This document shows, piece by piece, positions 1 to 6,442 of a stretch of 9,672 nucleotides of DNA; positions within the stretch are counted from its first letter, which is position 1; each line of letters opens with the position of its first letter. The notes below the pieces were generated by a model. The model searched no databases. It worked only from the letters and a program-made list of their open reading frames with translations, and was not told the origin of the DNA. This DNA comes from JBFXDI01 sp050181295. GTDB lineage: Bacteria; Pseudomonadota; Alphaproteobacteria; Rhizobiales; Aestuariivirgaceae. The DNA is taken from positions 1-9,672 of the forward strand of contig JBFXDI010000148.1 in the NCBI GenBank assembly GCA_050181295.1, written 5' to 3'. Position numbers and translations under genes: made by a program.

Positions 1-14
1 ACTGCCCCGACGCC

Positions 15-1319
15 TCAGGCGGGATTCTCGAGGCTGAAGGTTTGCGCCTGGTCGTCATAGGCGAAGGCCTCGGCATAGCGGCCCCAGCTGATCACGGCGC
101 GCAGCGTCTGCTCGGCGGCTTCCGCCGACATGTGGTCCTCCAGCTCGTCGAGGAAGCGGCTGCGCGGCGCGGTGTGGCTCGCGCGCTCGTCCAGCACGCG
201 CCGCACATGCGCCGCGAGAGGCACGTGCGCGAGCAGGCGGCGGGCGAAGAGCCGCTTGCGCTCGTCGGTGTCCGCCGAAGCGAAGGCCATGCCAGCCTCT
301 GTGAGGCGGATGTCGCCGCGCTCGACGCTCGCGAAGCGCAGCATCTGGAGCGTCTCGGCCACCGGGAACAGGTCGTCCGACTGCAGATGCAGCGTGGCGG
401 CGATCACCGGCAGGTCGGCCTTGCCGCCATAGGGGGGCACCGCGACCGTCTCGAGGAAGCCCGCGAGAAGATTGGTCGAGACGCGCGGCAGCACCGTGCC
501 GATGCCGAGCCCCGGCAGATGCTCGGCGCGCGCCTGCGTGGCGGCGCCAGGCGGACGCGCCATCATTTCCGCATAGAGACGCTCGACGACCTCCCGGAAG
601 GTCGGATCGAGGCGATCGCGCGGCTGCGGCAGCTCGATTCCGACCTCGCTCACGATGCGCCCGGGATTGTTCGAGAAGACCAGCACGCGGTCGCACATGA
701 GGACGGCCTCCTCGATGTTGTGCGTGACGATCATGACGCCCTTGATCGGGAGGCGGCCCTCCCCCCAGAGGTCGAGGAAATCCGTCCGCAGCGTCTCGGC
801 CGTCAGCACGTCGAGGGCCGAGAAGGGCTCGTCCATGAGCATGATGCTCGGATGCACGACCAAAGCCCTTGCGAAGCCCACCCGCTGGCGCATGCCGCCG
901 GAAAGCTCCCTCGGATAGGCCGACTCGAAGCCGTCGAGGCCGATGATGTCGATGGCGTCGAGCGAGCGGCGGCGGATCTCGTCGGCAGGCAGCCGCAACG
1001 CCTCGAGGCCGATCTCGACGTTCTCGAGCACCGTCAGCCAGGGGAAAAGCGCAAAGCCCTGGAACACCATGGCGATGCCCGGCGCGGGGCTTTCGACCTC
1101 GCGCCCGAGGTAGCGGACAGATCCCGAGGTCGGCGGGGCAAGCCCCGCGATGAGGCGCAGGAGCGTCGACTTGCCCGAGCCCGAGCGGCCGAGCAGCCCG
1201 ACGATCTCGCCCTCCTCCAGCGTAAGGCCGATGCCGTCGAGGACGAGGAGATCGCCGCCGGCCGGCCTCGGAAAGACCTTGCGGACGTCGTGGATATCGA
1301 GGAGCGAGGCTTCTTCCAT
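15..1319 (-). CDS. ABC transporter ATP-binding protein, nitrate/sulfonate/taurine type, with C-terminal AAA-associated domain
   Basis: This is the cytoplasmic ATPase that should power the fused permease encoded just upstream. All ABC motifs are visible in the 434 residues: Walker A GRSGSGKST (44-52), Q-loop Q87, signature LSGGM (139-143), Walker B IMLMDEP (159-165) and H-loop H200. The ABC domain ends near residue 250. The remaining ~160 residues resemble the AAA-associated C-terminal domain found on a subset of NitT/TauT-type ATPases; its role is not established and may be regulatory. This makes the protein much longer than the usual ~260 residues of SsuB/TauB. The ATG at 1319 is preceded by an AAAGGTGGG stretch, and the gap to the permease stop is 14 bases, so the two are almost certainly co-transcribed. 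Substrate is unknown; the class also includes nitrate, sulfonate, taurine, cyanate and pyrimidine-precursor importers. ATPase identity is secure, substrate is not. Confidence 0.93.
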   Translation of the reverse strand: MEEASLLDIHDVRKVFPRPAGGDLLVLDGIGLTLEEGEIVGLLGRSGSGKSTLLRLIAGLAPPTSGSVRYLGREVESPAPGIAMVFQGFALFPWLTVLENVEIGLEALRLPADEIRRRSLDAIDIIGLDGFESAYPRELSGGMRQRVGFARALVVHPSIMLMDEPFSALDVLTAETLRTDFLDLWGEGRLPIKGVMIVTHNIEEAVLMCDRVLVFSNNPGRIVSEVGIELPQPRDRLDPTFREVVERLYAEMMARPPGAATQARAEHLPGLGIGTVLPRVSTNLLAGFLETVAVPPYGGKADLPVIAATLHLQSDDLFPVAETLQMLRFASVERGDIRLTEAGMAFASADTDERKRLFARRLLAHVPLAAHVRRVLDERASHTAPRSRFLDELEDHMSAEAAEQTLRAVISWGRYAEAFAYDDQAQTFSLENPA

Positions 1320-1333
1320 GGTCCACCCACCTT

Positions 1334-3064
1334 TCAGCCGAGCCGGAACCGGCGCTCCGCATGGCCATAGAGCGGACGCCAGAAGGCGCGGTTGATGATG
1401 ATGACGAAGGCGCTCATCACGGCGATGCCGAGAACGATGCGGTGATAGTCGCCGGCCTCTGTCGCGCGCGCGATGTAGGCGCCGATGCCCCGCGCCTGCA
1501 GCCGCTCATTCCCCCAGCTCGCCACCTCGGCCACGACACTGGCGTTCCAGGCGCCGCCCGACGCCGTGATGGCGCCCGTGACGGCGAAGGGGAAAACCGC
1601 GGGGAGCGCGACCTTGCGCCACCAGAGCCAGCCCCGGATCTGGAGATTGGTGGCGATATCGCGCAGTTCGGAGGGGATCGCCGAGGCGCCAGCCACGACA
1701 TTGAACAGGATGTACCACTGGGTGCCGAGGATCATGAGCGGGCTCAGCCAGATGTTCGGATCCAGCCGGAAGGTGACGATCCCCCAGACTGCGACCGGGA
1801 AGAGCAGGTTGGCTGGAAAGGCCGCCAGGAACTGCGCGACGGGCTGGATGCCGCGCGAAAGCGCCGGGCGCAGTCCGATATAGACGCCGACCGGAAGCCA
1901 GATCGCGCAGGCAAGGAGGATCAGCAGCAGCACCCGCGCAAGGGTCGCAAGGCCCAGCAGCAGCACTTCGGGAAGTTCGCCCAGCGGAACGCCCTCAGCG
2001 ATGAAGCTTGCGCTCTTCCAGAGGGCGAGGCCGGCCAGCACGGCCACGGCCGCGAACCATGCCGCGTCCATCCATCGCGACGGAACGCTCCGTACTCCCT
2101 TGGGCGGCATCACCTCTCGCGGCGGCTTCCAGGGGAGCTGCGCGCGGTGGAGCGGACCTGCGAGCGGTGAGGCCGCCCATCCGACCAGCCGCGAGCGGCG
2201 CAGCATGGTGAGGACCCAGGACCGAGGTTCCCGGATGCCCGCTTCCTGCTGGAACCGGAACCGGCCTGCCCAAGCGACGAGAGGGCGGAACAGTAGCTGG
2301 TCGTAGACGAGGATCACGACCGCCATCGTGGCGATGGCCCAGCCGATGGCGAGAAGGTCGCGCCGCTCGATCGCGAGCGCGATGTAGGAGCCGATGCCGG
2401 GCAGCGTCACCGTGGCATTGCCGACCGTGATCGCCTCCGAAGCCACGACGAAGAACCAGCCGCCCGACATCGAGACCATCATGTTCCAGACGAGCTGTGG
2501 AATGGCGAAGGGAACCTCCACGCGCCAGAAGCGCATCCAGGCGCCGAAACGGAAGCAGCGCGAAACCTCGTTGAGCTCGTCCGGCACGGTGCGCAGCGAC
2601 TGGTAGAAGCTGAAGGCCATGTTCCACGCCTGGCTCGTGAAGATGGCGAAGATCGCCGCGAACTCCGCGCCCAGCACCCGGCCCGGCGCGAGCGCCATGA
2701 AGAAGACGACCGTGACCGAGATGAAACCGAGGACGGGGATCGACTGAAGGATGTCGAGGAGCGGGATGAGGACGGCCTCGGCCCGCCGGCTCTTGGCGGC
2801 GAGCGTGGCGTAGGTGAAGGTGAAGACAAGCGAGAGCGCCATCGCGGCGAGCATGCGGAAGGCGGTCCGCACGGCGTATTCCGGCAGGCTCCAGGGATCG
2901 AGACTGACGCCGCCACCGGCTTCTGGCAGCGGCTGGACGACCGCCCTGCTGATATCGGCTAGGAAGACGAGCGTGCCCAGCACCAGGAGAATCGCGGCAA
3001 GATCCCAGAACAGGACGTGGCGCCGGCCGATGCCCGGCGGGGTCGGAAGAGCGGGCCCTTGCAT
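1334..3064 (-). CDS. ABC transporter permease, fused double-domain (NitT/TauT type)
   Basis: This inner-membrane protein of 576 residues contains two BPD_transp-1-type permease halves in one chain, where most relatives use a homodimer of ~260-residue subunits. Each half carries an EAA-type loop that contacts the ATPase: residues ~162-188 (begins PDELNEVSRCFRFGAW) and ~465-491 (begins PSELRDIATNLQIRGW). Hydrophobic segments lie near 17-36, 68-90, 98-125, 133-155, 190-212 and 238-256, then 334-350, 364-395, 405-430, 440-462, 488-508 and 541-560. A polar linker (about 265-330) joins the halves. I chose the ATG at 3064, which has GAGGAC about ten bases upstream. A GTG at 3109 is in frame but would add 15 residues encoded inside an inverted repeat and lacks a good ribosome site. 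It is first in an operon with the ATPase gene; no periplasmic binding protein is visible. Substrate unknown. Confidence 0.92.
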   Translation of the reverse strand: MQGPALPTPPGIGRRHVLFWDLAAILLVLGTLVFLADISRAVVQPLPEAGGGVSLDPWSLPEYAVRTAFRMLAAMALSLVFTFTYATLAAKSRRAEAVLIPLLDILQSIPVLGFISVTVVFFMALAPGRVLGAEFAAIFAIFTSQAWNMAFSFYQSLRTVPDELNEVSRCFRFGAWMRFWRVEVPFAIPQLVWNMMVSMSGGWFFVVASEAITVGNATVTLPGIGSYIALAIERRDLLAIGWAIATMAVVILVYDQLLFRPLVAWAGRFRFQQEAGIREPRSWVLTMLRRSRLVGWAASPLAGPLHRAQLPWKPPREVMPPKGVRSVPSRWMDAAWFAAVAVLAGLALWKSASFIAEGVPLGELPEVLLLGLATLARVLLLILLACAIWLPVGVYIGLRPALSRGIQPVAQFLAAFPANLLFPVAVWGIVTFRLDPNIWLSPLMILGTQWYILFNVVAGASAIPSELRDIATNLQIRGWLWWRKVALPAVFPFAVTGAITASGGAWNASVVAEVASWGNERLQARGIGAYIARATEAGDYHRIVLGIAVMSAFVIIINRAFWRPLYGHAERRFRLG

Positions 3065-3102
3065 CACCAGTCGTCCTCGACCATGAGGAGCGGTGGTGCG
3101 AG

Positions 3103-3152
3103 GCCGCACCGCCCGCGTCCAGCGCCCTCAAATAGCTCCGGGGCGGTGCGGC
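3103..3152. repeat. Perfect 12-bp inverted repeat in the divergent intergenic region
   Basis: GCCGCACCGCCC at 3103-3114 is exactly mirrored by GGGCGGTGCGGC at 3141-3152, with a 26-base, more AT-containing spacer between. It sits in the 104-base gap between the divergent permease and meaB genes; the right arm ends 16 bases before the meaB start codon. It could be a two-site operator for a dimeric regulator acting in either direction, or a strong stem-loop in the meaB leader RNA. The bases are seen directly; the function is inference. Confidence 0.7.
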
Positions 3153-3156
3153 GCAA
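3129..3156 (-). promoter_or_regulatory. Weak candidate sigma-70 type promoter for the ABC transporter operon
   Basis: Reading the minus strand, TTGCGC (3156-3151) and TATTTG (3134-3129) are separated by 16 bases. Each hexamer matches the consensus at only three of six positions. The -35 part overlaps the right arm of the 12-bp inverted repeat and the -10 part lies in its spacer, so a protein bound to the repeat would cover it. In GC-rich DNA such matches arise by chance, so this is only a pointer. Confidence 0.22.
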
Positions 3157-3168
3157 AGGGAACGCCAG

Positions 3169-4155
3169 GTGAAAAAGCAGCAAGAAATGGAGCCCCTGGC
3201 GAAGCGCATCCTGAAGGGCGACCGGGCGGCGCTCGGGCAGGCGATCACGCTGATCGAGTCCCGCCGCGCCGATCGCATGGCGGAGGCCGAGGCGCTCTAC
3301 CAGAGGCTCCTGCCGCACGCGAGACCTTCGCGGCGCGTAGGCATCACCGGCGTTCCGGGCGCCGGAAAGTCGACCTTCATCGACCGCCTCGGACAGAACC
3401 TCACCGCGCGGGGCCACAAGGTGGCGGTGCTCGCCGTCGACCCCACGAGCCGGCGCACGGGCGGATCGATCCTCGGCGACAAGACGCGCATGGCAGGCCT
3501 CGCCAACGATCCGAACGCCTTCGTGCGGCCCTCGCCCTCCGGAGCGACGCTCGGCGGCGTCGCCCGGCGCACGCGCGAGACGATGCTGCTGTGCGAGGCG
3601 GCGGGCCACGACGTGGTGCTGGTGGAAACGGTCGGCGTCGGACAGTCGGAGACCGCGGTCGCCGACATGGTGGATTTCTTCCTCGTGGTGCTGGTGGCGG
3701 GTGCGGGCGATTCGCTCCAGGGCATCAAGAAGGGCGTGCTGGAGCTCGCCGACCTCATCGCCGTCAACAAGGCGGACGGCGACAATCTCGGGCGGGTGCG
3801 GGAGGCCGTGTCCGAATACCGCGCGGCGCTCGGCCTTCTCATGCCACACGACCCAAACTGGACGCCGCCGGTGCTCGCCGTCTCGGCGCTCGCCAATACC
3901 GGCGTGGACGAGATCTGGGCAGAGGTCGAGCGGCACCACTCGGTCATGGAGAGGACCGGCGCCTTTAAGGCGCGCCGCGCCGAGCAGCAGGTGCGCTGGA
4001 TGTGGGCGATGCTCGAGGAACGGCTTCTCCACGAGGTGCGGACGCATCCCGAGGTCAAGCCGCTCCTGCCCTCGCTCGAGGCCGAGGTGCGGGCGGGCCG
4101 GCTTGCGCCGCAGCGGGCGGTGGCCGAGATCGCGGCTCGGGCGCGGACGGCCTGA
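3169..4155 (+). CDS. meaB: MeaB, methylmalonyl-CoA mutase-associated GTPase (ArgK family)
   Basis: This G3E-type P-loop GTPase binds methylmalonyl-CoA mutase, gates transfer of adenosylcobalamin to it, and limits its oxidative inactivation. The 328-residue length is normal for the family. Visible motifs are the P-loop GVPGAGKST (61-69), the switch segment DPTSRRTGGSILGDKTRM (91-108), ETVGVGQSE (153-161), the base-specificity motif NKAD (200-203) and VSALA (238-242). Similarity to E. coli ArgK/YgfD is clear along the whole chain, including LQGIKKG and GVDEIW. The GTG at 3169 has AAAGGG eight bases upstream and is preferred; an in-frame ATG at 3187 would remove six residues. Its client mutase is encoded on the opposite strand starting 2.3 kb to the right, separated by two other genes. 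No cobalamin riboswitch-like leader was recognised. Confidence 0.96.
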   Translation: MKKQQEMEPLAKRILKGDRAALGQAITLIESRRADRMAEAEALYQRLLPHARPSRRVGITGVPGAGKSTFIDRLGQNLTARGHKVAVLAVDPTSRRTGGSILGDKTRMAGLANDPNAFVRPSPSGATLGGVARRTRETMLLCEAAGHDVVLVETVGVGQSETAVADMVDFFLVVLVAGAGDSLQGIKKGVLELADLIAVNKADGDNLGRVREAVSEYRAALGLLMPHDPNWTPPVLAVSALANTGVDEIWAEVERHHSVMERTGAFKARRAEQQVRWMWAMLEERLLHEVRTHPEVKPLLPSLEAEVRAGRLAPQRAVAEIAARARTA

Positions 4156-4159
4156 CCAC

Positions 4160-4172
4160 CAACGTCACGTTG
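4160..4172. promoter_or_regulatory. 13-bp palindrome overlapping the putative promoter of the FecR-type gene
   Basis: CAACGTCACGTTG is a perfect 6+1+6 palindrome beginning five bases after the meaB stop codon. Its right end overlaps the candidate -35 hexamer at 4170-4175. This is a classic layout for a repressor site, but no regulator gene is present here to pair with it. The symmetry is seen directly; operator function is inference. Confidence 0.35.
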
Positions 4173-4198
4173 CAGCGGGCGCGTTTCCCGCCTAAAGT
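4170..4198 (+). promoter_or_regulatory. Candidate sigma-70 type promoter for the FecR-domain gene
   Basis: TTGCAG (4170-4175) and TAAAGT (4193-4198) are separated by 17 bases, with three and four of six consensus matches. Placement 30 bases before the start codon would leave a short leader. A small stem (GCGGG 4175-4179 with CCCGC 4187-4191) lies between the hexamers. The 73-base gap after meaB also allows simple read-through transcription. Confidence 0.4.
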
Positions 4199-4228
4199 CG
4201 GAGGCAACGGGGAAGCGGAGGAAACTCC

Positions 4229-5074
4229 ATGCGCATTCGGTCAATCGGGCTGCTGTCAGCAGCCTGCGCGGGCGCAATGGCTGCAAGCGGCGCCGGCCAT
4301 GCACAGACGGCGAGCGGCACGGCCGTCGCCGTCATCCAGGCGACTCAGGTCGCCGGCGCCACTGGCTCGCGCGTGCTGCAGATCAACGCTCCGGTCTATT
4401 CCGGCGACCGGGTCAACACCGACCAGATCGGCGAGGCGCAGATCCGCTTCCGTGACGACACGCGCCTGGTGGTGGGCCCCAACTCCTCGCTGGTGATCGA
4501 CCGCTACGTCTTCAACCCCGACAATTCCACGAAGGCGGTCTCCGTCAATTTCGCCAAGGGCGCCTTCCGCTTCATCAGCGGCACGAGCGACAGCCGGGCC
4601 TATTCGGTGCGCACCCCGACCGCCACCATCGGCATCCGCGGCACGGGCTTCGACTGCGCAGTGTCGCTCGCCTTCGGCACGGCCTGCGTCATCACGGAAG
4701 GGGTCATGGACTTCTGCGACGTGCAGGGCCGGTGCCTCCGCCTCGATGGCGGCCAATGCGGCGCGGCGATCGCGCCTCCCGGCCAGCCCGTGCAGCGCGT
4801 GAGCGGCGATAGCCAGAAAGTCAATCTGCTGCAGAGCCGCTTCCCCTACATCCTCGCGCAGTCGGGCCTCAGGCAGGACTTCCAGCTCAATATCGCGGCC
4901 TGCGGCCTGACGCCGACCCAGCAGCAGCCCGGTCAGCCCGTGCAGCAGCAGGGCCAGATCCAGGGGCCGCCGAACATCGCGCCGATCGTGGGCATCGCGG
5001 CCATCATGGCGGGTGTCGTGGTCGTGCCGCTGGCGATCTCCAACAACAACGACTCGCCACCCGTCAGCCCCTGA
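4229..5074 (+). CDS. Exported FecR-domain protein with C-terminal membrane segment
   Basis: A signal peptide is clear: a short basic start, a hydrophobic core at ~6-22 and a likely cleavage after A25 (GHA|Q). A FecR-type domain follows at about residues 50-165, with typical blocks VYSGDRVNTDQIGEAQIRF and YSVRTPTATIGIRGTGFD. Residues 231-248 are Gln/Pro-rich, and a hydrophobic segment at ~250-270 precedes a short polar tail. The protein is probably periplasmic and tethered by its C-terminus. The mature part has six cysteines (143, 153, 163, 169, 177, 225), compatible with disulfides. Classical FecR relays a TonB receptor signal to an ECF sigma factor from an N-terminal membrane anchor; neither partner is encoded here and the anchor is at the other end, so that role should not be assumed. 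A strong GGAGG at 4217-4221, seven bases before the ATG, supports the start. The pathway is unknown. Confidence 0.85.
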   Translation: MRIRSIGLLSAACAGAMAASGAGHAQTASGTAVAVIQATQVAGATGSRVLQINAPVYSGDRVNTDQIGEAQIRFRDDTRLVVGPNSSLVIDRYVFNPDNSTKAVSVNFAKGAFRFISGTSDSRAYSVRTPTATIGIRGTGFDCAVSLAFGTACVITEGVMDFCDVQGRCLRLDGGQCGAAIAPPGQPVQRVSGDSQKVNLLQSRFPYILAQSGLRQDFQLNIAACGLTPTQQQPGQPVQQQGQIQGPPNIAPIVGIAAIMAGVVVVPLAISNNNDSPPVSP

Positions 5075-5077
5075 CGG
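5061..5077. terminator. Candidate short terminator hairpin at the convergent gene ends
   Basis: CCGTCAG and CTGACGG form a perfect 7-bp stem with a CCC loop, containing the TGA stop of the FecR-type gene and ending four bases before the stop complement of the MFS gene. There is no T-run on either side (only ACTTT some ten bases further on the plus strand), so intrinsic termination would be weak. Confidence 0.35.
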
Positions 5078-5081
5078 ATGC

Positions 5082-6314
5082 TCAGAACTTTCTGGGCGGA
5101 CGCGCCATCATGGCCGCCGCCCAGAAGCTTGCCGCCATCACGATCGAGCCCATGAGGATGGCGAGGAGGACGGCGGCGTAGGAGCCGGTGAAGGCCCAGA
5201 GCCAGGCGGCAAGGAGCGGAGCGAGCGCGCGCATGATCTGCGCCGGCGCGCCGATAATGCCGTTGACGGCGCCGTAGGCCTCGTCCGTGAGCATCTCGGG
5301 CACCGCGAGACCCCGGACGATGGTGAGGACGCCGTTCCCCGCGCCGTAGCAGGCGGCAAGCATCGCCACGGGAAGGAGGTCGGGCGGGACGAGGCAGAAG
5401 CCCGCGATCACCAGCGGAAAGATGCCGACGATCACGCTTCCGATGCTGCGCACCGGCGCGCGCGGCGCGAAGACCCGCACCACGATGCGTCCCGCCACCT
5501 GGGCCGGCCCGATGACCGCCATGATGGCGACCACCGTCCCGGCGTCGAGCCCGCGCTCGATGAGCAGCGGATAGAGATGGTAGGTGAAGGCGGAAAAGGC
5601 CAGCGCATAGGCCACGAAGGAGACCCCGAGCAGCCAGAAGACCGGCGAGCGCGACACCGCGGCGACGGCGGCGCGGCCTTCGAGCGGCGGCCGGTCGGGC
5701 GCGGCCGGACGCGGCCGGTCCTTCGCCGGATCGATGGCGAGCCAATGCAGCCCGGCGCAGAGGACGAGGTTCAGCGCGCCCAGCCCCAGGAGCGCGCCGC
5801 GCCAGCCGAAGCCGTCCATCATCGCCTGCACGAGCGGGATGAAGACGGTGCTGGCGAAACCACCGAAGAGCGTGAGCGTCGTGATGGCGTCGCGCGCTTC
5901 CGAAGGGCCGAAACGCCGCGCCGCCACGGCGAAGGCGGGCTCATAGAGCATGGAGGCCTGCAGGCCGCTGAGGCCCGCCGCGGCGATATAGAAGACGACG
6001 ACGTTCTCGGTCATCGACCAGAGGATGAAGAGCACGCCCGCCAAAAGCGCGGAGGCGGTCATGATGATCCGGCCATGGCCGCGATCGATGGCGGCGCCGA
6101 CCGGATAGGAGGCGGCGCCTGCGAGCAGGAGCCCGACGGTCGCCGCGCCGTAGAGCACGGGCTTCGACCAGCCGAGGTCGCGCCCCATGGCCTCGGCGAT
6201 CAGCGGGAAGCTGTAGTAGAGCGAGCCCCAGGCGCAGATCTGGCCGATCCCGAGCCCCGTGATGAAGAAGCGGCGGCCGGTGGGGGGATGGTCGCTGAGC
6301 GGGTGATCAGGCAA
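5082..6314 (-). CDS. MFS transporter, substrate unknown
   Basis: A 410-residue inner-membrane carrier whose hydrophobic pattern fits the 12-helix Major Facilitator fold, split by a polar central loop at ~194-220. The loop between helices 2 and 3 carries a motif-A-like sequence PVGAAIDRGHGR (71-82). The N-terminus GLGIGQICAWGSLYYSFPLI and length recall monocarboxylate/oxalate-formate-type MFS proteins, but this is not enough to name a substrate. The start is inferred as TTG at 6314: no ATG or GTG occurs in frame before residue 43, which would cut into helix 1, and an in-frame stop (minus-strand TGA, 6332-6330) bounds it upstream. The ribosome site is weak (GGA about nine bases upstream). It lies 128 bases downstream of the mutase operon on the same strand; hairpins in that gap suggest at least partial transcriptional separation. 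Confidence 0.88.
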   Translation of the reverse strand: MPDHPLSDHPPTGRRFFITGLGIGQICAWGSLYYSFPLIAEAMGRDLGWSKPVLYGAATVGLLLAGAASYPVGAAIDRGHGRIIMTASALLAGVLFILWSMTENVVVFYIAAAGLSGLQASMLYEPAFAVAARRFGPSEARDAITTLTLFGGFASTVFIPLVQAMMDGFGWRGALLGLGALNLVLCAGLHWLAIDPAKDRPRPAAPDRPPLEGRAAVAAVSRSPVFWLLGVSFVAYALAFSAFTYHLYPLLIERGLDAGTVVAIMAVIGPAQVAGRIVVRVFAPRAPVRSIGSVIVGIFPLVIAGFCLVPPDLLPVAMLAACYGAGNGVLTIVRGLAVPEMLTDEAYGAVNGIIGAPAQIMRALAPLLAAWLWAFTGSYAAVLLAILMGSIVMAASFWAAAMMARPPRKF

Positions 6315-6373
6315 GCGCAGGAATCCGGTTCAAGATCCCTCGCTAATCGAGACGCCCCGGTTTGTCACGTGCG

Positions 6374-6390
6374 GGCGGCGCCCCGCCGCC
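6374..6390. other. GC-rich hairpin between the mutase and MFS genes
   Basis: GGCGGCG (6374-6380) pairs perfectly with CGCCGCC (6384-6390) around a CCC loop. A TTCTTT stretch follows on the plus strand, but no plus-strand gene ends here. On the minus strand it is the second of two hairpins met by transcripts leaving the mutase gene. It may be a transcript-end structure or merely GC-rich chance symmetry. Confidence 0.3.
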
Positions 6391-6404
6391 TTCTTTCCCA
6401 CCCC

Positions 6405-6426
6405 AGGTGCGCGAGGGCGCGCACCT
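6405..6426 (-). terminator. Candidate terminator or 3'-end hairpin after the mutase operon
   Basis: AGGTGCGCG and CGCGCACCT form a perfect 9-bp stem with a 4-base loop, beginning 17 bases past the TAG stop of the mutase large-subunit gene. The strength and position fit a transcript end. It lacks the downstream U-run of a standard intrinsic terminator, which is often poor in GC-rich alphaproteobacteria, so it may act with Rho or protect the 3' end. Confidence 0.5.
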
Positions 6427-6442
6427 TCCAAGCGTTCTGCCC

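Noticed and set aside
1..30. Small palindrome CGCC/GGCG around the ATPase stop codon as a terminator
   Set aside because: The 4-bp stem with no T-run is within chance expectation for this base composition, and the window ends too soon to judge.
42..1370. 442-codon open frame on the plus strand antisense to the ABC ATPase gene
   Set aside because: It is a GC-rich shadow frame: the protein is Arg/Glu/His-rich with no recognisable domain, and the opposite strand has a textbook ATPase with all motifs.
3065..3168. Cobalamin riboswitch in front of meaB
   Set aside because: The gap is only 104 bases and shows neither the B12-box core nor the multi-stem layout; only the single inverted repeat is present.
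1995..3278. 427-codon minus-strand frame running across the permease and the meaB start
   Set aside because: The permease frame matches a known family throughout; this frame is Arg/Pro/Ala-rich and would cross the divergent intergenic region.
4156..4190. EcfG-type (general stress response) promoter upstream of the FecR-domain gene
   Set aside because: CCAAC and CGTT are present at about the right distance, but the -35 element matches GGAAC at only three of five positions; the sigma-70 type candidate fits better.
6340..6368. GTGACA (minus strand, 6368-6363) as -35 of a promoter for the MFS gene
   Set aside because: The -35 match is good, but no acceptable -10 hexamer occurs at 16-18 bases spacing (best TAGCGA), so I did not annotate it.
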